Source: Acidimicrobiales bacterium
Lineage (GTDB): Bacteria; Actinomycetota; Acidimicrobiia; Acidimicrobiales; JAHWLA01
Reading direction: 5' to 3'
Assembly (NCBI GenBank): GCA_035536915.1
Contig: DATLNE010000049.1
Span: 1-64,000, forward strand
DNA: 64,000 nt
The translations under genes were made by a program, and so were the position numbers. The notes beneath the pieces were generated by a model that did no database searches, had not been told where the DNA came from, and saw only the letters and a program-made list of their open reading frames with translations. Below, piece by piece: positions 40,176 to 48,608 of the stretch (position 1 is its first letter; each line of letters starts with the position of its first letter).

Positions 40176-40597
40176 ACCTACGTGCGCGTGGCGGCAAGGC
40201 CGTCACAGTCCTCGATGCCTTGCGCCAGCGGGCGGCCACGCCCGAGGCGGCGGTCGGCGGCGGCGTCCTCTTGGTCGCCTGCGGCTTCGGCGTGCTCGTC
40301 TTCACCTGGGCCAAGGTCGCCGGGCTGCTGGTCACCTCGCTCCAGCTTCCCTACGTCATCTCCGGGGGCGGCGCGGGGCTCCTCCTCGTGCAGGTGGGCC
40401 TGCTCCTGCTGCGCAGCGGCCCTCGGCGCCGCCGCGCCGCCGAACGTGCCGCCCGGCACGAAGAACTGACCGCCCTCCTGCGCCGCCTCGGCGACACCGG
40501 TGCGCAGCCCGCCGAGGCTCCCGCCGTGCAGCCCTCCAACGGCACGGCACCCGCCCAGCCCTCCCGACGCCGGCGGCTCTCGACGGAGACGGCATGA
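40172..40597 (+). CDS. Two-helix membrane protein of the transport operon
   Basis: 141 residues. Helices at ~28-55 (VGGGVLLVACGFGVLVFTWAKVAGLLV) and ~60-80 (YVISGGGAGLLLVQVGLLLL) are followed by an Arg-rich, helical cytoplasmic tail (RRRRAAERAARHEELTALLRRLG) and a Pro/Ala linker. The second helix and tail match the C-terminus of the next protein in pattern (SGG-x-x-GL ... EL-x-ALL). ATGA overlaps on both sides join it to neighbours. Perhaps a coupling or assembly subunit; no family recognised. Confidence 0.65.
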   Translation: MNLRARGGKAVTVLDALRQRAATPEAAVGGGVLLVACGFGVLVFTWAKVAGLLVTSLQLPYVISGGGAGLLLVQVGLLLLRSGPRRRRAAERAARHEELTALLRRLGDTGAQPAEAPAVQPSNGTAPAQPSRRRRLSTETA

Positions 40598-41769
40598 ACG
40601 CCCGACGCGCTCGCCTGACGGCCGCCGTGGCCGTGCTGTTGCTGTCGGCGCCGATGGGTTCCGCCTCCGGCGAAGAGGCGGGCCCGTCCGCGACCGGGTG
40701 GTGGACGCAACGCCCGCTCGCCGAAGGCAAGCCCAGCGGCGGCGTGGAAGTCGCCTGGGCCGGACCGGTGGGTGCCGAATCCGTGGCCGCGCTGCGCTTC
40801 GCCGATCGCCTCGGCCCTGACGACGGGGCTGTGCTCCACCTGCTCGACGTCGTGCTCGAAGGGGCGCCTGCCGTTCGCGCCTGCCCGACCGACGACGCCT
40901 GGAAGCCCGCCAACCCCGGCGCGTGGGCCGAGGCCCCGGTGGCCGACTGCGAGACGAGCGTCGCCGTCACCCCCAACGGCGAGAACCGGTGGTCGGCCGA
41001 CGTTTCCGGCCTGCTGGCGGGCGCCTCTTCCATGCGCAGCGTGATGCTGGTCCCCTACGGCGTGCCCGCCGCGGCCGGCGTCCCGGTGACCTCGCCCTTC
41101 CGCCTCACCGTGGGGCGCGCCGCGTTGGTGGTCACCCCCGGCGACGACAGCTCCGACGGTGGAGGCGACGACGGTGACGACTTTGGCGGCGGCTTCGATC
41201 CCGGCTTCGGCGCCGGCCTGGGCCAGTCGGCTCCGGGGTTGACGGCGCCTGAGCTCGACCTCTTCGCGCCCCAGGCGGCGCCGACGTCGACCACCACCGC
41301 ACCCGCAGCACCAGCGGCCGAGGCCGCGCCCGAGCTGGCGAGCACGCGGTTCTTCCGGGGCTCGGCGGCAGCGGGCGCCCTGTGGGCCGTCGTGGCCATC
41401 GCCTTGGGGGCCATGGTCGTGTGGAGCACCACCCGCCGCCGGCCCAACTTCGTGTCGGGCGTGGAGCCGGAACGACGGGCGGTCAACGCCTCTGCCGTCG
41501 GCGCTGCTCTCATGCTCGCAGGCGCCGTGGGCGTCTGGCTGGCATGGCGCGGCGCCGCCCGCACCCTGCTCGACGGCGCGCAGTGGCCGTGGTTGGTGTC
41601 GGGCGGCTTGGGCGGCCTCGCCCTGGCGTCGGTGGGCGCCACCCTGTTCCAGCTCCACGCCGAGCAAGCAGACGCCGCCGCCGAGGACGCCGAGTTGGAC
41701 GCCCTGCTCGAAGCAGCCGCCGCCGCCGTGCAGCGCACCGGCATCGGCACCGAGGTCCGGCACCCATGA
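40594..41769 (+). CDS. Secreted/membrane protein of the transport operon, unknown
   Basis: 391 residues. The signal peptide (~1-25, AVAVLLLSAPMGSASG) is followed by an extracytoplasmic beta-rich domain (~30-175; WWTQRPLAEGKPSGGVEVAWAGP, DVVLEGAPAVRACPTDDAW, VADCETSV). An acidic Gly/Asp linker (DDSSDGGGDDGDDFGGGFDPGF) and a Thr/Ala/Pro stretch come next. Three helices follow at ~255-275, ~300-318 and ~330-350, ending in QWPWLVSGGLGGLALASVGATLFQL plus an acidic helical tail with ELDALLEAAAAA. That end resembles the preceding small protein. Possibly a receptor platform beside the permease. Overlaps both neighbours by four bases. Confidence 0.65.
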   Translation: MNARRARLTAAVAVLLLSAPMGSASGEEAGPSATGWWTQRPLAEGKPSGGVEVAWAGPVGAESVAALRFADRLGPDDGAVLHLLDVVLEGAPAVRACPTDDAWKPANPGAWAEAPVADCETSVAVTPNGENRWSADVSGLLAGASSMRSVMLVPYGVPAAAGVPVTSPFRLTVGRAALVVTPGDDSSDGGGDDGDDFGGGFDPGFGAGLGQSAPGLTAPELDLFAPQAAPTSTTTAPAAPAAEAAPELASTRFFRGSAAAGALWAVVAIALGAMVVWSTTRRRPNFVSGVEPERRAVNASAVGAALMLAGAVGVWLAWRGAARTLLDGAQWPWLVSGGLGGLALASVGATLFQLHAEQADAAAEDAELDALLEAAAAAVQRTGIGTEVRHP

Positions 41770-44612
41770 GCCCCGCCGCCCTGCTCGCCTTCTCCCCCTT
41801 CGGCTTCGACACGCCGCTACCGGTCGTCCTGCTGGGCTCCATCGTGGGCCTCACCTACGGGCTGCTCGGCGTCGGCCTGGTGATCATCTACCGCACCAAC
41901 CGCGTCATCAACTTCGCCCACGGCGAGATCGGCCTGTTCGCGGCGGCGGTGTTCGGCCTCGCCGTCAGCCGCTGGCACGTGCCCTACTACATCGGCCTGG
42001 TGCTGGCGCTGCTGCTCGGCGCGGGCGTCGGCGCCGTGAGCGAGGTGGCCGTCGTGCGCCGCCTGCGCGCCGCTCCTCGGGTCATGAGCATCGTGGCGAC
42101 CCTGGGCGTGGGCCAGTTCCTCCTCGCCCTCGGCTTCGCCGTGAACAACGAGGCCAAGGCCGGTTCGGGTTTCCCGCAGCCGCCGTTCCTGCCCACAGCG
42201 AAGGTCGGGGCGCTGACCCTCACCCGGCCGTACATGGCGATGCTGATCTTCGGCCCCATGGTGGTCGTCGCCCTCGCCGTCTTCTTCCGCCGCAGCCGGT
42301 GGGGGCTCGGCATCCGTGCCGCCGCCGCCAACCCCGAGGCCGCCCGGATGTCGGGTGTGTTCGCCGGGCGCATGTCGGCGTTGGCGTGGGCGCTGGCCGG
42401 TTCGCTCTCGGCCTTCACCGCCATCCTGGTGCTGCCCACCGCCGGGTTCACCGCCTCGGGGGCGGGCTTCGGCCCCAGCCTCCTCCTGCGGGCGCTCACC
42501 GCCGCCGTCATCGGCCGCATGAAGAACCTGCCCGCTGCCCTCGTCGGCGGCATCGGCCTCGGCATCATCGAGCAGTCGATCCTCTGGAACTTCCCCCGCA
42601 GCGGCTTCGTCTCGCTCGTGCTGTTCGTGGTGATCGTGGTGGCCCTGACCCTCCAGCGCCGGGAGGTCGGCCGCGAGGAGGAGAAGGGCAGTTGGGCGGC
42701 CGTGCAGGCCTGGCGGCCCGTCGCCGAAGAGCTGCGCAACCACTGGATGGTGCGCCGCCTGGGTGCCGCCGTGGCCGTGGTCGCCCTCCTGCTCAGCGGG
42801 CTGGTGGCGTGGCAGGCGTCGAACAGCTCGGCCACCATCCTCGTGCACATCGTCGGCTACGCCGTGGTGGGCCTGGCCGTCGGCATCGTCACCGGGCTCG
42901 GGGGCCAGTTGACCCTCGGCCAGTTCGCCGTGGGCGCGGTGGGCGCGGTCGCCTCCACAGCCGTCATGTCGCGCACCGACAACTTCGGCCTGGCCTTGCT
43001 CTACGCCGCGGCGGCGGGGGCGATCGCCTCGCTGGCCGTCGGCCTGCCCTCGCTGCGGGTCCGCGGGCTGATGATCACCGTCACCACCCTGTCGTTCGCC
43101 CTCGTGGTGCAATCGTGGGGCCTCCAGCAGCCGTGGGCCTTCGGCGCCGGCGTGGAGCCCGGCAGGCCCCGCATCGGTGACACGCCGATCGAAACGGCCA
43201 AGGGCTACTTCGTCTTCTCCTTGCTCGTGCTCATCGTCGCCATGTGGCTGGCCCGCAACATCCGCCGTGGCGGGTTCGGCCGCCTGCTGGTGGCCGTGCG
43301 CGACAACGAGGCCAACGCCAGGGCCTTCTCGGTGCGGGCGAGCATGGTGAAGGTGCAGGCCTTCTGCATCGCGGGCGTGCTGGCAGGCGTGGGCGGGGCC
43401 CTCATCGCCCACTCGCTCTCGCGGGTCAGCGGCTCGACCTTCCCCATCGACTCCAGCATCAACGTCGTCGCCATGACCGTCATCGGCGGCATCTCGATCC
43501 TGAGCGGTCCGCTGCTGGGCGCCCTTTACGTCATCGGCGTGCCCGAGTTCGTCGAGCTCGACGCCGCAGGCCTGGCCGCCACCCAGGCGGGCTGGCTGAT
43601 CCTGATCCTCTACCTGCCCGGCGGGCTGGCCCAGTTGATGCTGCCGGTCCGCGACCGGCTGGTCGCCTTGATCGCCCACGCCCCCGGCCGCGGTGCGAGT
43701 GCCGAAAACGACCCGGCGGCAACGCCCCTCGGCTCCGGCATCGACGTGAGCGCGCTGCGCCGCCACCGCGCCAACACCTCGGTGCAGACGCCCGACCCCC
43801 TGCTGGAGGCACGCGACCTGGCCCGCAGCTTCGGCGGCGTCAAGGCCGTCAACGGCGTGTCGCTGCAAGTGTGGCCGGGCGAGACGGTGGGCCTCATCGG
43901 CCCGAACGGCGCAGGCAAGACCACCCTGTTCGAACTGCTGGGCGGCTTCACCGAGCCCGACTCCGGCACGGTGACCTTCGCGGGCCGCGACGTGACCGGC
44001 TTCGGGCCGGAGATCCGGGCCCAGCTCGGCATGATCCGCTCGTTCCAGGACGCCGCGCTGTTCCCCACCATGACCGTGCTCGACGCCGTACACCTGGCGT
44101 TCGAGCGCGTGAGCCCCACCCGCCTCGCCGACGCCGTGCTGGGCTTCGGCCGCACCGAGCGGGCCAAGGCGGCCCGAGCCCGCGAGCTGGTCGGCCTCAT
44201 GGGCCTGCACGGCTACCGCCACAGCACCATCGGCGAACTGTCGACCGGCACCCGCCGCATCACCGAGATCGCCTGCCTCATCGCGCTGCAGCCCCGGCTG
44301 CTCCTCCTCGACGAGCCCGCCTCGGGCATCGCCCAGCGCGAGACCGAGGCGCTGGGCGGGCTGCTCCACCAACTCCGCGAGGAGCTGGCCCTGACGTTGC
44401 TCGTCATCGAGCACGACATCCCCCTGATCATGAGCATCTCCGACCGGGTCATCGCCATGGACGCAGGGCGCGTCCTGGCGGTCGGCTCACCGCAAGAAGT
44501 TCGGAACGATCCCCGCGTCGTCGAGGCCTACCTCGGCGGGAGCATGGAGGCCATCGAGCGCTCCGGCAACCGGGACCAACGAGAGGAGCACGCCGATGTC
44601 ATCCGCACCTGA
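41766..44612 (+). CDS. Fusion: LivH + LivM permeases + LivG ATPase
   Basis: 948 residues combining three normally separate subunits of the branched-chain amino acid/amide (HAAT) importer. LivH-like part ~10-290: GLTYGLLGVGLVIIYRTNRVINFAHGE, FFRRSRWGLGIRAAAANPEAARMSG. LivM-like part ~325-640: GYAVVGLAVGIVTGLGGQLTLGQFA, GRLLVAVRDNEANARAFSV. LivG-like part ~680-925: FGGVKAVNGVSL, Walker A GPNGAGKTTLFELLGG (~712), signature variant ELSTGTRRITEIACLI (~823), LLLLDEPASGI and VIEHDIPLI. With the MFS-LivF protein it would complete an importer from two chains. ATG 41766 overlaps the upstream stop (ATGA). Confidence 0.92.
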   Translation: MSPAALLAFSPFGFDTPLPVVLLGSIVGLTYGLLGVGLVIIYRTNRVINFAHGEIGLFAAAVFGLAVSRWHVPYYIGLVLALLLGAGVGAVSEVAVVRRLRAAPRVMSIVATLGVGQFLLALGFAVNNEAKAGSGFPQPPFLPTAKVGALTLTRPYMAMLIFGPMVVVALAVFFRRSRWGLGIRAAAANPEAARMSGVFAGRMSALAWALAGSLSAFTAILVLPTAGFTASGAGFGPSLLLRALTAAVIGRMKNLPAALVGGIGLGIIEQSILWNFPRSGFVSLVLFVVIVVALTLQRREVGREEEKGSWAAVQAWRPVAEELRNHWMVRRLGAAVAVVALLLSGLVAWQASNSSATILVHIVGYAVVGLAVGIVTGLGGQLTLGQFAVGAVGAVASTAVMSRTDNFGLALLYAAAAGAIASLAVGLPSLRVRGLMITVTTLSFALVVQSWGLQQPWAFGAGVEPGRPRIGDTPIETAKGYFVFSLLVLIVAMWLARNIRRGGFGRLLVAVRDNEANARAFSVRASMVKVQAFCIAGVLAGVGGALIAHSLSRVSGSTFPIDSSINVVAMTVIGGISILSGPLLGALYVIGVPEFVELDAAGLAATQAGWLILILYLPGGLAQLMLPVRDRLVALIAHAPGRGASAENDPAATPLGSGIDVSALRRHRANTSVQTPDPLLEARDLARSFGGVKAVNGVSLQVWPGETVGLIGPNGAGKTTLFELLGGFTEPDSGTVTFAGRDVTGFGPEIRAQLGMIRSFQDAALFPTMTVLDAVHLAFERVSPTRLADAVLGFGRTERAKAARARELVGLMGLHGYRHSTIGELSTGTRRITEIACLIALQPRLLLLDEPASGIAQRETEALGGLLHQLREELALTLLVIEHDIPLIMSISDRVIAMDAGRVLAVGSPQEVRNDPRVVEAYLGGSMEAIERSGNRDQREEHADVIRT

Positions 44613-46140
44613 CGGGCGCACGAAGGCGAAGACCGCACGAGTGGGCCGACGCCACCTCGTCGCCTTGGTCGCAGCCATGCTCACCACCGCCGCATGCGGC
44701 TCCACGGTGCCCGGCGCCGAGAACCTCAGCAGCGCCGAGCTGGAGGCCTACGCCGGTGGCGACGGCCTCGGCATCGGCGGCGCCGGGAGTGCAGGCGGAG
44801 CGGGCGGGCCGGGCGCCGGCGGGGCCGGCGGCGGCGGCACGGCGGGCACGACGGGCACCGGGCCGGGCGGGCGTGGCCCGGGCGGCACGACGGGGACCAC
44901 GGCACCGCCCAAGGGGGCGATGGGCCGAGGCATCACGAACACCACCATCGCCGTCGGCATCTCGTGGGTCGACATCAGCGCCATCTTCCAGGCCTTCGCC
45001 CCCACCGCTCGCAACGATGCAAAGGCCACCACCAAGGACGCCGCCCAAGTGGTGGTCGACTGGATGAACAAGAACGGCGGCATCGCGGGCCGCAAGATCG
45101 TCCCGATCTACCACGAGTACCCCGCGCAGGCTGCAGCCCAGGACTCCACCCGCAGCCAAGCCGAGCAGTCGATGTGCGACGCCTTCACCCAGGACAACGT
45201 CGTCTTCGCCGCCATGCCGACGTTCAGCACCGAAGGCGTTTTCAACAGTTGCGCCGCCAAGCGCGGGCTCGTCTCCCTGGTCGTGGGCAACCTCGACGAG
45301 ATCGTCGACAACCCCCGGATCAAGGACATCGGCAAGACCTGGTACCGCATCGACGGCATGGCGGGCGAGCGCCGCGAGCAGGTCACCGTCGACCAGCTCC
45401 ACCGGCGCGGCTTCTTCGCTCCCGGCACACGGCTCGGCCTGCTCATCACCAACACCCCCACAGCCCGTCGCCTGGCGGAGACGTCGTTGAAGCCCGCGCT
45501 CAAGCGCATCGGCGTCACGCCCGTGGTCGAGGCCACCTACACAGACGCCGACAACATGTCGAGCACCGTCCTCACCTTCAGTGACGCGAAGGTCGACCGC
45601 GTCATGTGGGGGAACTGCTTCTCGTGCCAGGTGTCGGCGGCGAACTTCATGTCCACGGCCGAGGCGCAGGGGTTCACCCCGGCCTACGGCTTGACGACGC
45701 AGAACACCATCGGGGCGCTGCGCACGCTGGGCGCCCCGCCCGCCGCGCTCGAACGATCGGTGGCGTTCGGCTGGAAGCCTGCGATCGACCTGGCGACCAA
45801 CAACGTGGAGCCGGTCCGTCCGGGACCGCCTGCGGATTGCCGCCGGGCGGTCACGGAGGCGGGCATGGCCGACGACTTCCCGCCGGGCTACGAGGGCGCC
45901 TACGAGAACATCTGCGAAGCGCTCTTCTTCCTGAAGCGAGGGCTCGAAGCGGCACCGTCACTCACCATCGACGGCATGAGCAAGGCGGTCGAGTCCTTCG
46001 GCGACCACGTCCCCGTCGGCACCTTCGCCACCCGGTTCGGCCCCGGTCGCCACGACGGCGTGTCGGCGGTGCGAGACCTCTTCTTCGAGAGAGCCTGCGA
46101 CTGCTGGAAGTTCCGAGGCCCCCTGCACGGAGTCGGGTGA
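44596..46140 (+). CDS. Cys-rich substrate-binding lipoprotein 1 (Peripla_BP_6 type)
   Basis: 514 residues. The lipoprotein signal ends ALVAAMLTTAAC (Cys ~34). A long Gly/Ala/Thr-rich tether (~60-110, GIGGAGSAGGAGGPGAGGAG) precedes a two-lobe receptor domain: TTIAVGISWVDISAIFQAF, VVDWMNKNGGIAGRKIVPIYHEY, SQAEQSMCDAFT, and the hinge-proximal ATYTDADNMSSTVLTF. Besides the lipid Cys there are eight cysteines, including NCFSCQVS and RACDCWKF, suggesting disulfides, unusual for the family. It starts 17 bases inside the end of the permease gene, with GAGAGGAG as ribosome site. Delivers the importer's ligand, unknown. Confidence 0.88.
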   Translation: MSSAPDGRTKAKTARVGRRHLVALVAAMLTTAACGSTVPGAENLSSAELEAYAGGDGLGIGGAGSAGGAGGPGAGGAGGGGTAGTTGTGPGGRGPGGTTGTTAPPKGAMGRGITNTTIAVGISWVDISAIFQAFAPTARNDAKATTKDAAQVVVDWMNKNGGIAGRKIVPIYHEYPAQAAAQDSTRSQAEQSMCDAFTQDNVVFAAMPTFSTEGVFNSCAAKRGLVSLVVGNLDEIVDNPRIKDIGKTWYRIDGMAGERREQVTVDQLHRRGFFAPGTRLGLLITNTPTARRLAETSLKPALKRIGVTPVVEATYTDADNMSSTVLTFSDAKVDRVMWGNCFSCQVSAANFMSTAEAQGFTPAYGLTTQNTIGALRTLGAPPAALERSVAFGWKPAIDLATNNVEPVRPGPPADCRRAVTEAGMADDFPPGYEGAYENICEALFFLKRGLEAAPSLTIDGMSKAVESFGDHVPVGTFATRFGPGRHDGVSAVRDLFFERACDCWKFRGPLHGVG

Positions 46141-46144
46141 CGCC

Positions 46145-47635
46145 ATGAGGACGAAGCGCTGTTGGGTGGGCCTCGCTGCTGCTGTCCTCCTCGTCTCCGC
46201 ATGCGGGACGACCGTCAAGGGTGTCGACGGGCTGTCGCCCCGAGCGCTCGAAGAGCTCACAACACAAGAAGGCGGGCCGGCGGACGACTTCGCCGGCAGC
46301 GGCCCTGCAGGAACCGGGCCGACCGCCACCGCAGGACCGGGCGCGTCGGCGGCGGCGACCGAAGCGGCCAAGAAGGCCGCCGAAGCTGCCGCCCAGCGGG
46401 GGCGGCTCGCCACCGGCACGGGCATCACCCCCACCACCATCACGGTGGGTATCACCTGGCTCGACATCACCGCCCTGTTCGCCGCCTTCGCGCCGACGGC
46501 GAGGAACGAGGCCAAGGCCACCTCCAAGGAAGCGGCCCAGGCGGTGGTGGACTGGATGAACAAGAACGGCGGCATCGCAGGCCGCAAGATCGTCCCGATC
46601 TACCACGAGTACCCCGTGCACGCGGCAGCCCAGGCCTCGACCCGGAGCCAGGCCGAGCAGTCGACGTGCGACGCCTTCACCCAGGACGCCAAGGCCTTCG
46701 CCGCCCTCCCCCTGTTCAGTTCCGAAGGCATCTTCAACACCTGTGCCGCCAAGCGGAAGATGATTTCGACGGTGATCGGCAACCTCGACGAGATCATGGA
46801 CAAGAAACGCACGGCCGAGCTGGGCGCCTACTGGTACCGCCTCGACGGCATGGGAGGCGAGCGTCGCGAAGAGGTCACCGTGGCCCAGCTCCAACGGCGC
46901 GGCTTCTTCGCCCCCGGCTCCAAGGTCGGCCTCCTCATCACCGACACCCCGACGGCGCGGCGCCTCTCCGAGCAGGTGTTGGAGCCCGCCTTGGCCCGCA
47001 TCGGCGCGAACGTGGTCGAGAAGGCCTACTACTTCGACGACCAGAACCTGTCGACCACAGTGCTGCGGTTCCAGACCTTGGGCATCGACCGGATCATGTG
47101 GGGCAACTGCTTCAGTTGCCAGGTCTCGGTGGCCAACTTCATGGCCACGGCGCAGAACCAGGACTACGACCCCGTCTACGGCCTCACCACCCAGAACACC
47201 ATCGGCGCCCTGCGCACGCTCGGCGCCCCCAAGGAGCAGCTCGTCAACGCCGTCGCCTTCGGGTGGAAGCCCGGCACCGACCTGGCGACAAACAACGTGG
47301 AGCCGCCCCGGCCGGGGCCGCAGGCCACATGCCGCCAGGCCATCGTCGAGGCGGGCATGGGCAACGACTTCCCGCCCGGCTACGAAGGCGTGTACGAGGC
47401 CATCTGCGAACAGCTCTTCTTCCTCAAGCGAGGCCTGGAGGCGGCGCCGTCGCTGACGGCCGAGGGGCTCCGCCAGGTGGTCGAGTCGCAAGGCCCGCAG
47501 CCGGGCGTGGGCACGTTCCGCGTGCACTTCACCAAGGACCGCCACGACGGGGTCGTCGCGGTGCGAGACCTCTACTTCGGCGCCCAGTGCGACTGCTGGA
47601 GCTACCGAGGCCCGGAGCACGCCGCGACGGGTTAG
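46145..47635 (+). CDS. Cys-rich substrate-binding lipoprotein 2, tandem paralogue
   Basis: 496 residues, paralogue of the preceding gene by tandem duplication. It has lipobox AAVLLVSAC (Cys ~20), a shorter tether with an Ala/Lys helix (AATEAAKKAAEAAAQ), then the same receptor domain: VVDWMNKNGGIAGRKIVPIYHEYP, CDAFTQD, WGNCFSCQVSVANFMATAQ, YGLTTQNTIGALRTLGAP, QCDCWSYRG. All eight non-lipid cysteines are kept, while the first lobe loops and the ligand-side segment near KAYYFDDQNLSTTVLRF differ, which suggests a different or broader ligand. Four bases after its sister gene. Last gene of the operon. Confidence 0.88.
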   Translation: MRTKRCWVGLAAAVLLVSACGTTVKGVDGLSPRALEELTTQEGGPADDFAGSGPAGTGPTATAGPGASAAATEAAKKAAEAAAQRGRLATGTGITPTTITVGITWLDITALFAAFAPTARNEAKATSKEAAQAVVDWMNKNGGIAGRKIVPIYHEYPVHAAAQASTRSQAEQSTCDAFTQDAKAFAALPLFSSEGIFNTCAAKRKMISTVIGNLDEIMDKKRTAELGAYWYRLDGMGGERREEVTVAQLQRRGFFAPGSKVGLLITDTPTARRLSEQVLEPALARIGANVVEKAYYFDDQNLSTTVLRFQTLGIDRIMWGNCFSCQVSVANFMATAQNQDYDPVYGLTTQNTIGALRTLGAPKEQLVNAVAFGWKPGTDLATNNVEPPRPGPQATCRQAIVEAGMGNDFPPGYEGVYEAICEQLFFLKRGLEAAPSLTAEGLRQVVESQGPQPGVGTFRVHFTKDRHDGVVAVRDLYFGAQCDCWSYRGPEHAATG

Positions 47636-47655
47636 GTGCAGGGGTTCCATGGCTG

Positions 47656-47683
47656 TTGCCCTGATTCAACCCCGTCGTACGTT
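47656..47683 (+). promoter_or_regulatory. Promoter of the enoyl-CoA hydratase operon
   Basis: TTGCCC (47656-47661), 16-base spacer, TACGTT (47678-47683), six bases, ATG at 47690. No ribosome site, so probably a leaderless mRNA and a new transcript after the Liv-type operon. Just upstream, 47632-47653 resembles 35985-36006. Confidence 0.6.
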
Positions 47684-47689
47684 TCCCCC

Positions 47690-48592
47690 ATGACCGCCTA
47701 CGACTACGTCACCTACGAGTCACTCGACGACGGGCGAGTCGTCCGCATCATGCTCAACCGGCCCCGCAGCCGCAACGCCCAGAACCGCGGCCTGCTGGTC
47801 GAGCTCAACGATGCCTTTTTGCGCGCCGAGGGCGACGACGACGTGCGGGTGGTGATCCTCGGCGGCACAGGCGACGTGTTCTCGTCGGGCCACGACCTGG
47901 GCACGCCGGAGTTCATGGCGGAGCTGGCCGAGGAAACCCGCCACGAGACGTACCGCACAAACGGGGGCACCCGGAAGGCCGCCGAGGCCCGCATGCTCCA
48001 GGAGTGGCACTACTTCTTCCAGAACACCCGGCGCTGGCGCGACCTGCGCAAGATCACCATCGCCCAGGTGCAAGGGCCGGTGTACGCGGGCGGGCTCATG
48101 CTCATGTGGTGCTGTGACCTCATCGTGGCCGCCGACGATGCCCTCTTCGCCGATGTGGTCGGCACCCGCTTGGGCATGTGCGGCGTCGAGTACTTCGCCC
48201 TGCCCTGGGAGATCGGCCCCCGCCGCACCAAGGAGCTCATGCTCACCGGCGACGCCCTCGACGTCGACGAGGCCTACCGCCTCGGCATGGTCAGCAAGGT
48301 CTTCCCCCGGGCCGACCTCGAGGCGCGCACGCTGGAGTTCGCCCAACGCATCGCCGCCCTGCCCACGATGACGGCGCTGCTCATCAAGGAGAGCGTCAAC
48401 CAGACGGTCGACAACATGGGCTTCCAGAACGCCCTGACCGCCTGCTTCACCCTGCACCAGGTGAACCACGCCCACTGGGCCGAAGTGAACGACGGCTTCC
48501 CGGTGGCGACGCCCGCCGACGGCGTGGGCCCGTGGCACGAGGCTCCGCCGCCGGTCCCCGCCCGCAAGGACTCCGTTCGGGCTTCCTCCTGA
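47690..48592 (+). CDS. Enoyl-CoA hydratase/isomerase family protein
   Basis: 300 residues, crotonase fold: hydrates, isomerises or hydrolyses acyl-CoA. It has VRIMLNRPRSRNAQNRGLLVEL, oxyanion-loop GDVFSSGHDLGTPEF, QGPVYAGGLMLMWCCDLIVAADDALFAD and PRRTKELMLTGDALDVDEAYRLGMVSKVFP. An extra ~30-residue segment (ETRHETYRTNGGTRKAAEARMLQEWHYFF, shown here in part: AARMLQ-type helix) lengthens the active-site side. The usual second catalytic Glu is not evident, so the precise reaction is unsure. Start ATG fits the leaderless promoter. Probably an operon with the ligase 16 bases downstream. Confidence 0.85.
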   Translation: MTAYDYVTYESLDDGRVVRIMLNRPRSRNAQNRGLLVELNDAFLRAEGDDDVRVVILGGTGDVFSSGHDLGTPEFMAELAEETRHETYRTNGGTRKAAEARMLQEWHYFFQNTRRWRDLRKITIAQVQGPVYAGGLMLMWCCDLIVAADDALFADVVGTRLGMCGVEYFALPWEIGPRRTKELMLTGDALDVDEAYRLGMVSKVFPRADLEARTLEFAQRIAALPTMTALLIKESVNQTVDNMGFQNALTACFTLHQVNHAHWAEVNDGFPVATPADGVGPWHEAPPPVPARKDSVRASS

Positions 48593-48608
48593 TCGGGACG
48601 GACCCGCC

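Noticed and set aside
41817-44414. An 865-codon frame antisense to the LivH-LivM-LivG fusion
   Set aside because: A GC-bias shadow: low-complexity Gly/His/Gln/Asp sequence with no recognisable domain, opposite an unambiguous transporter.
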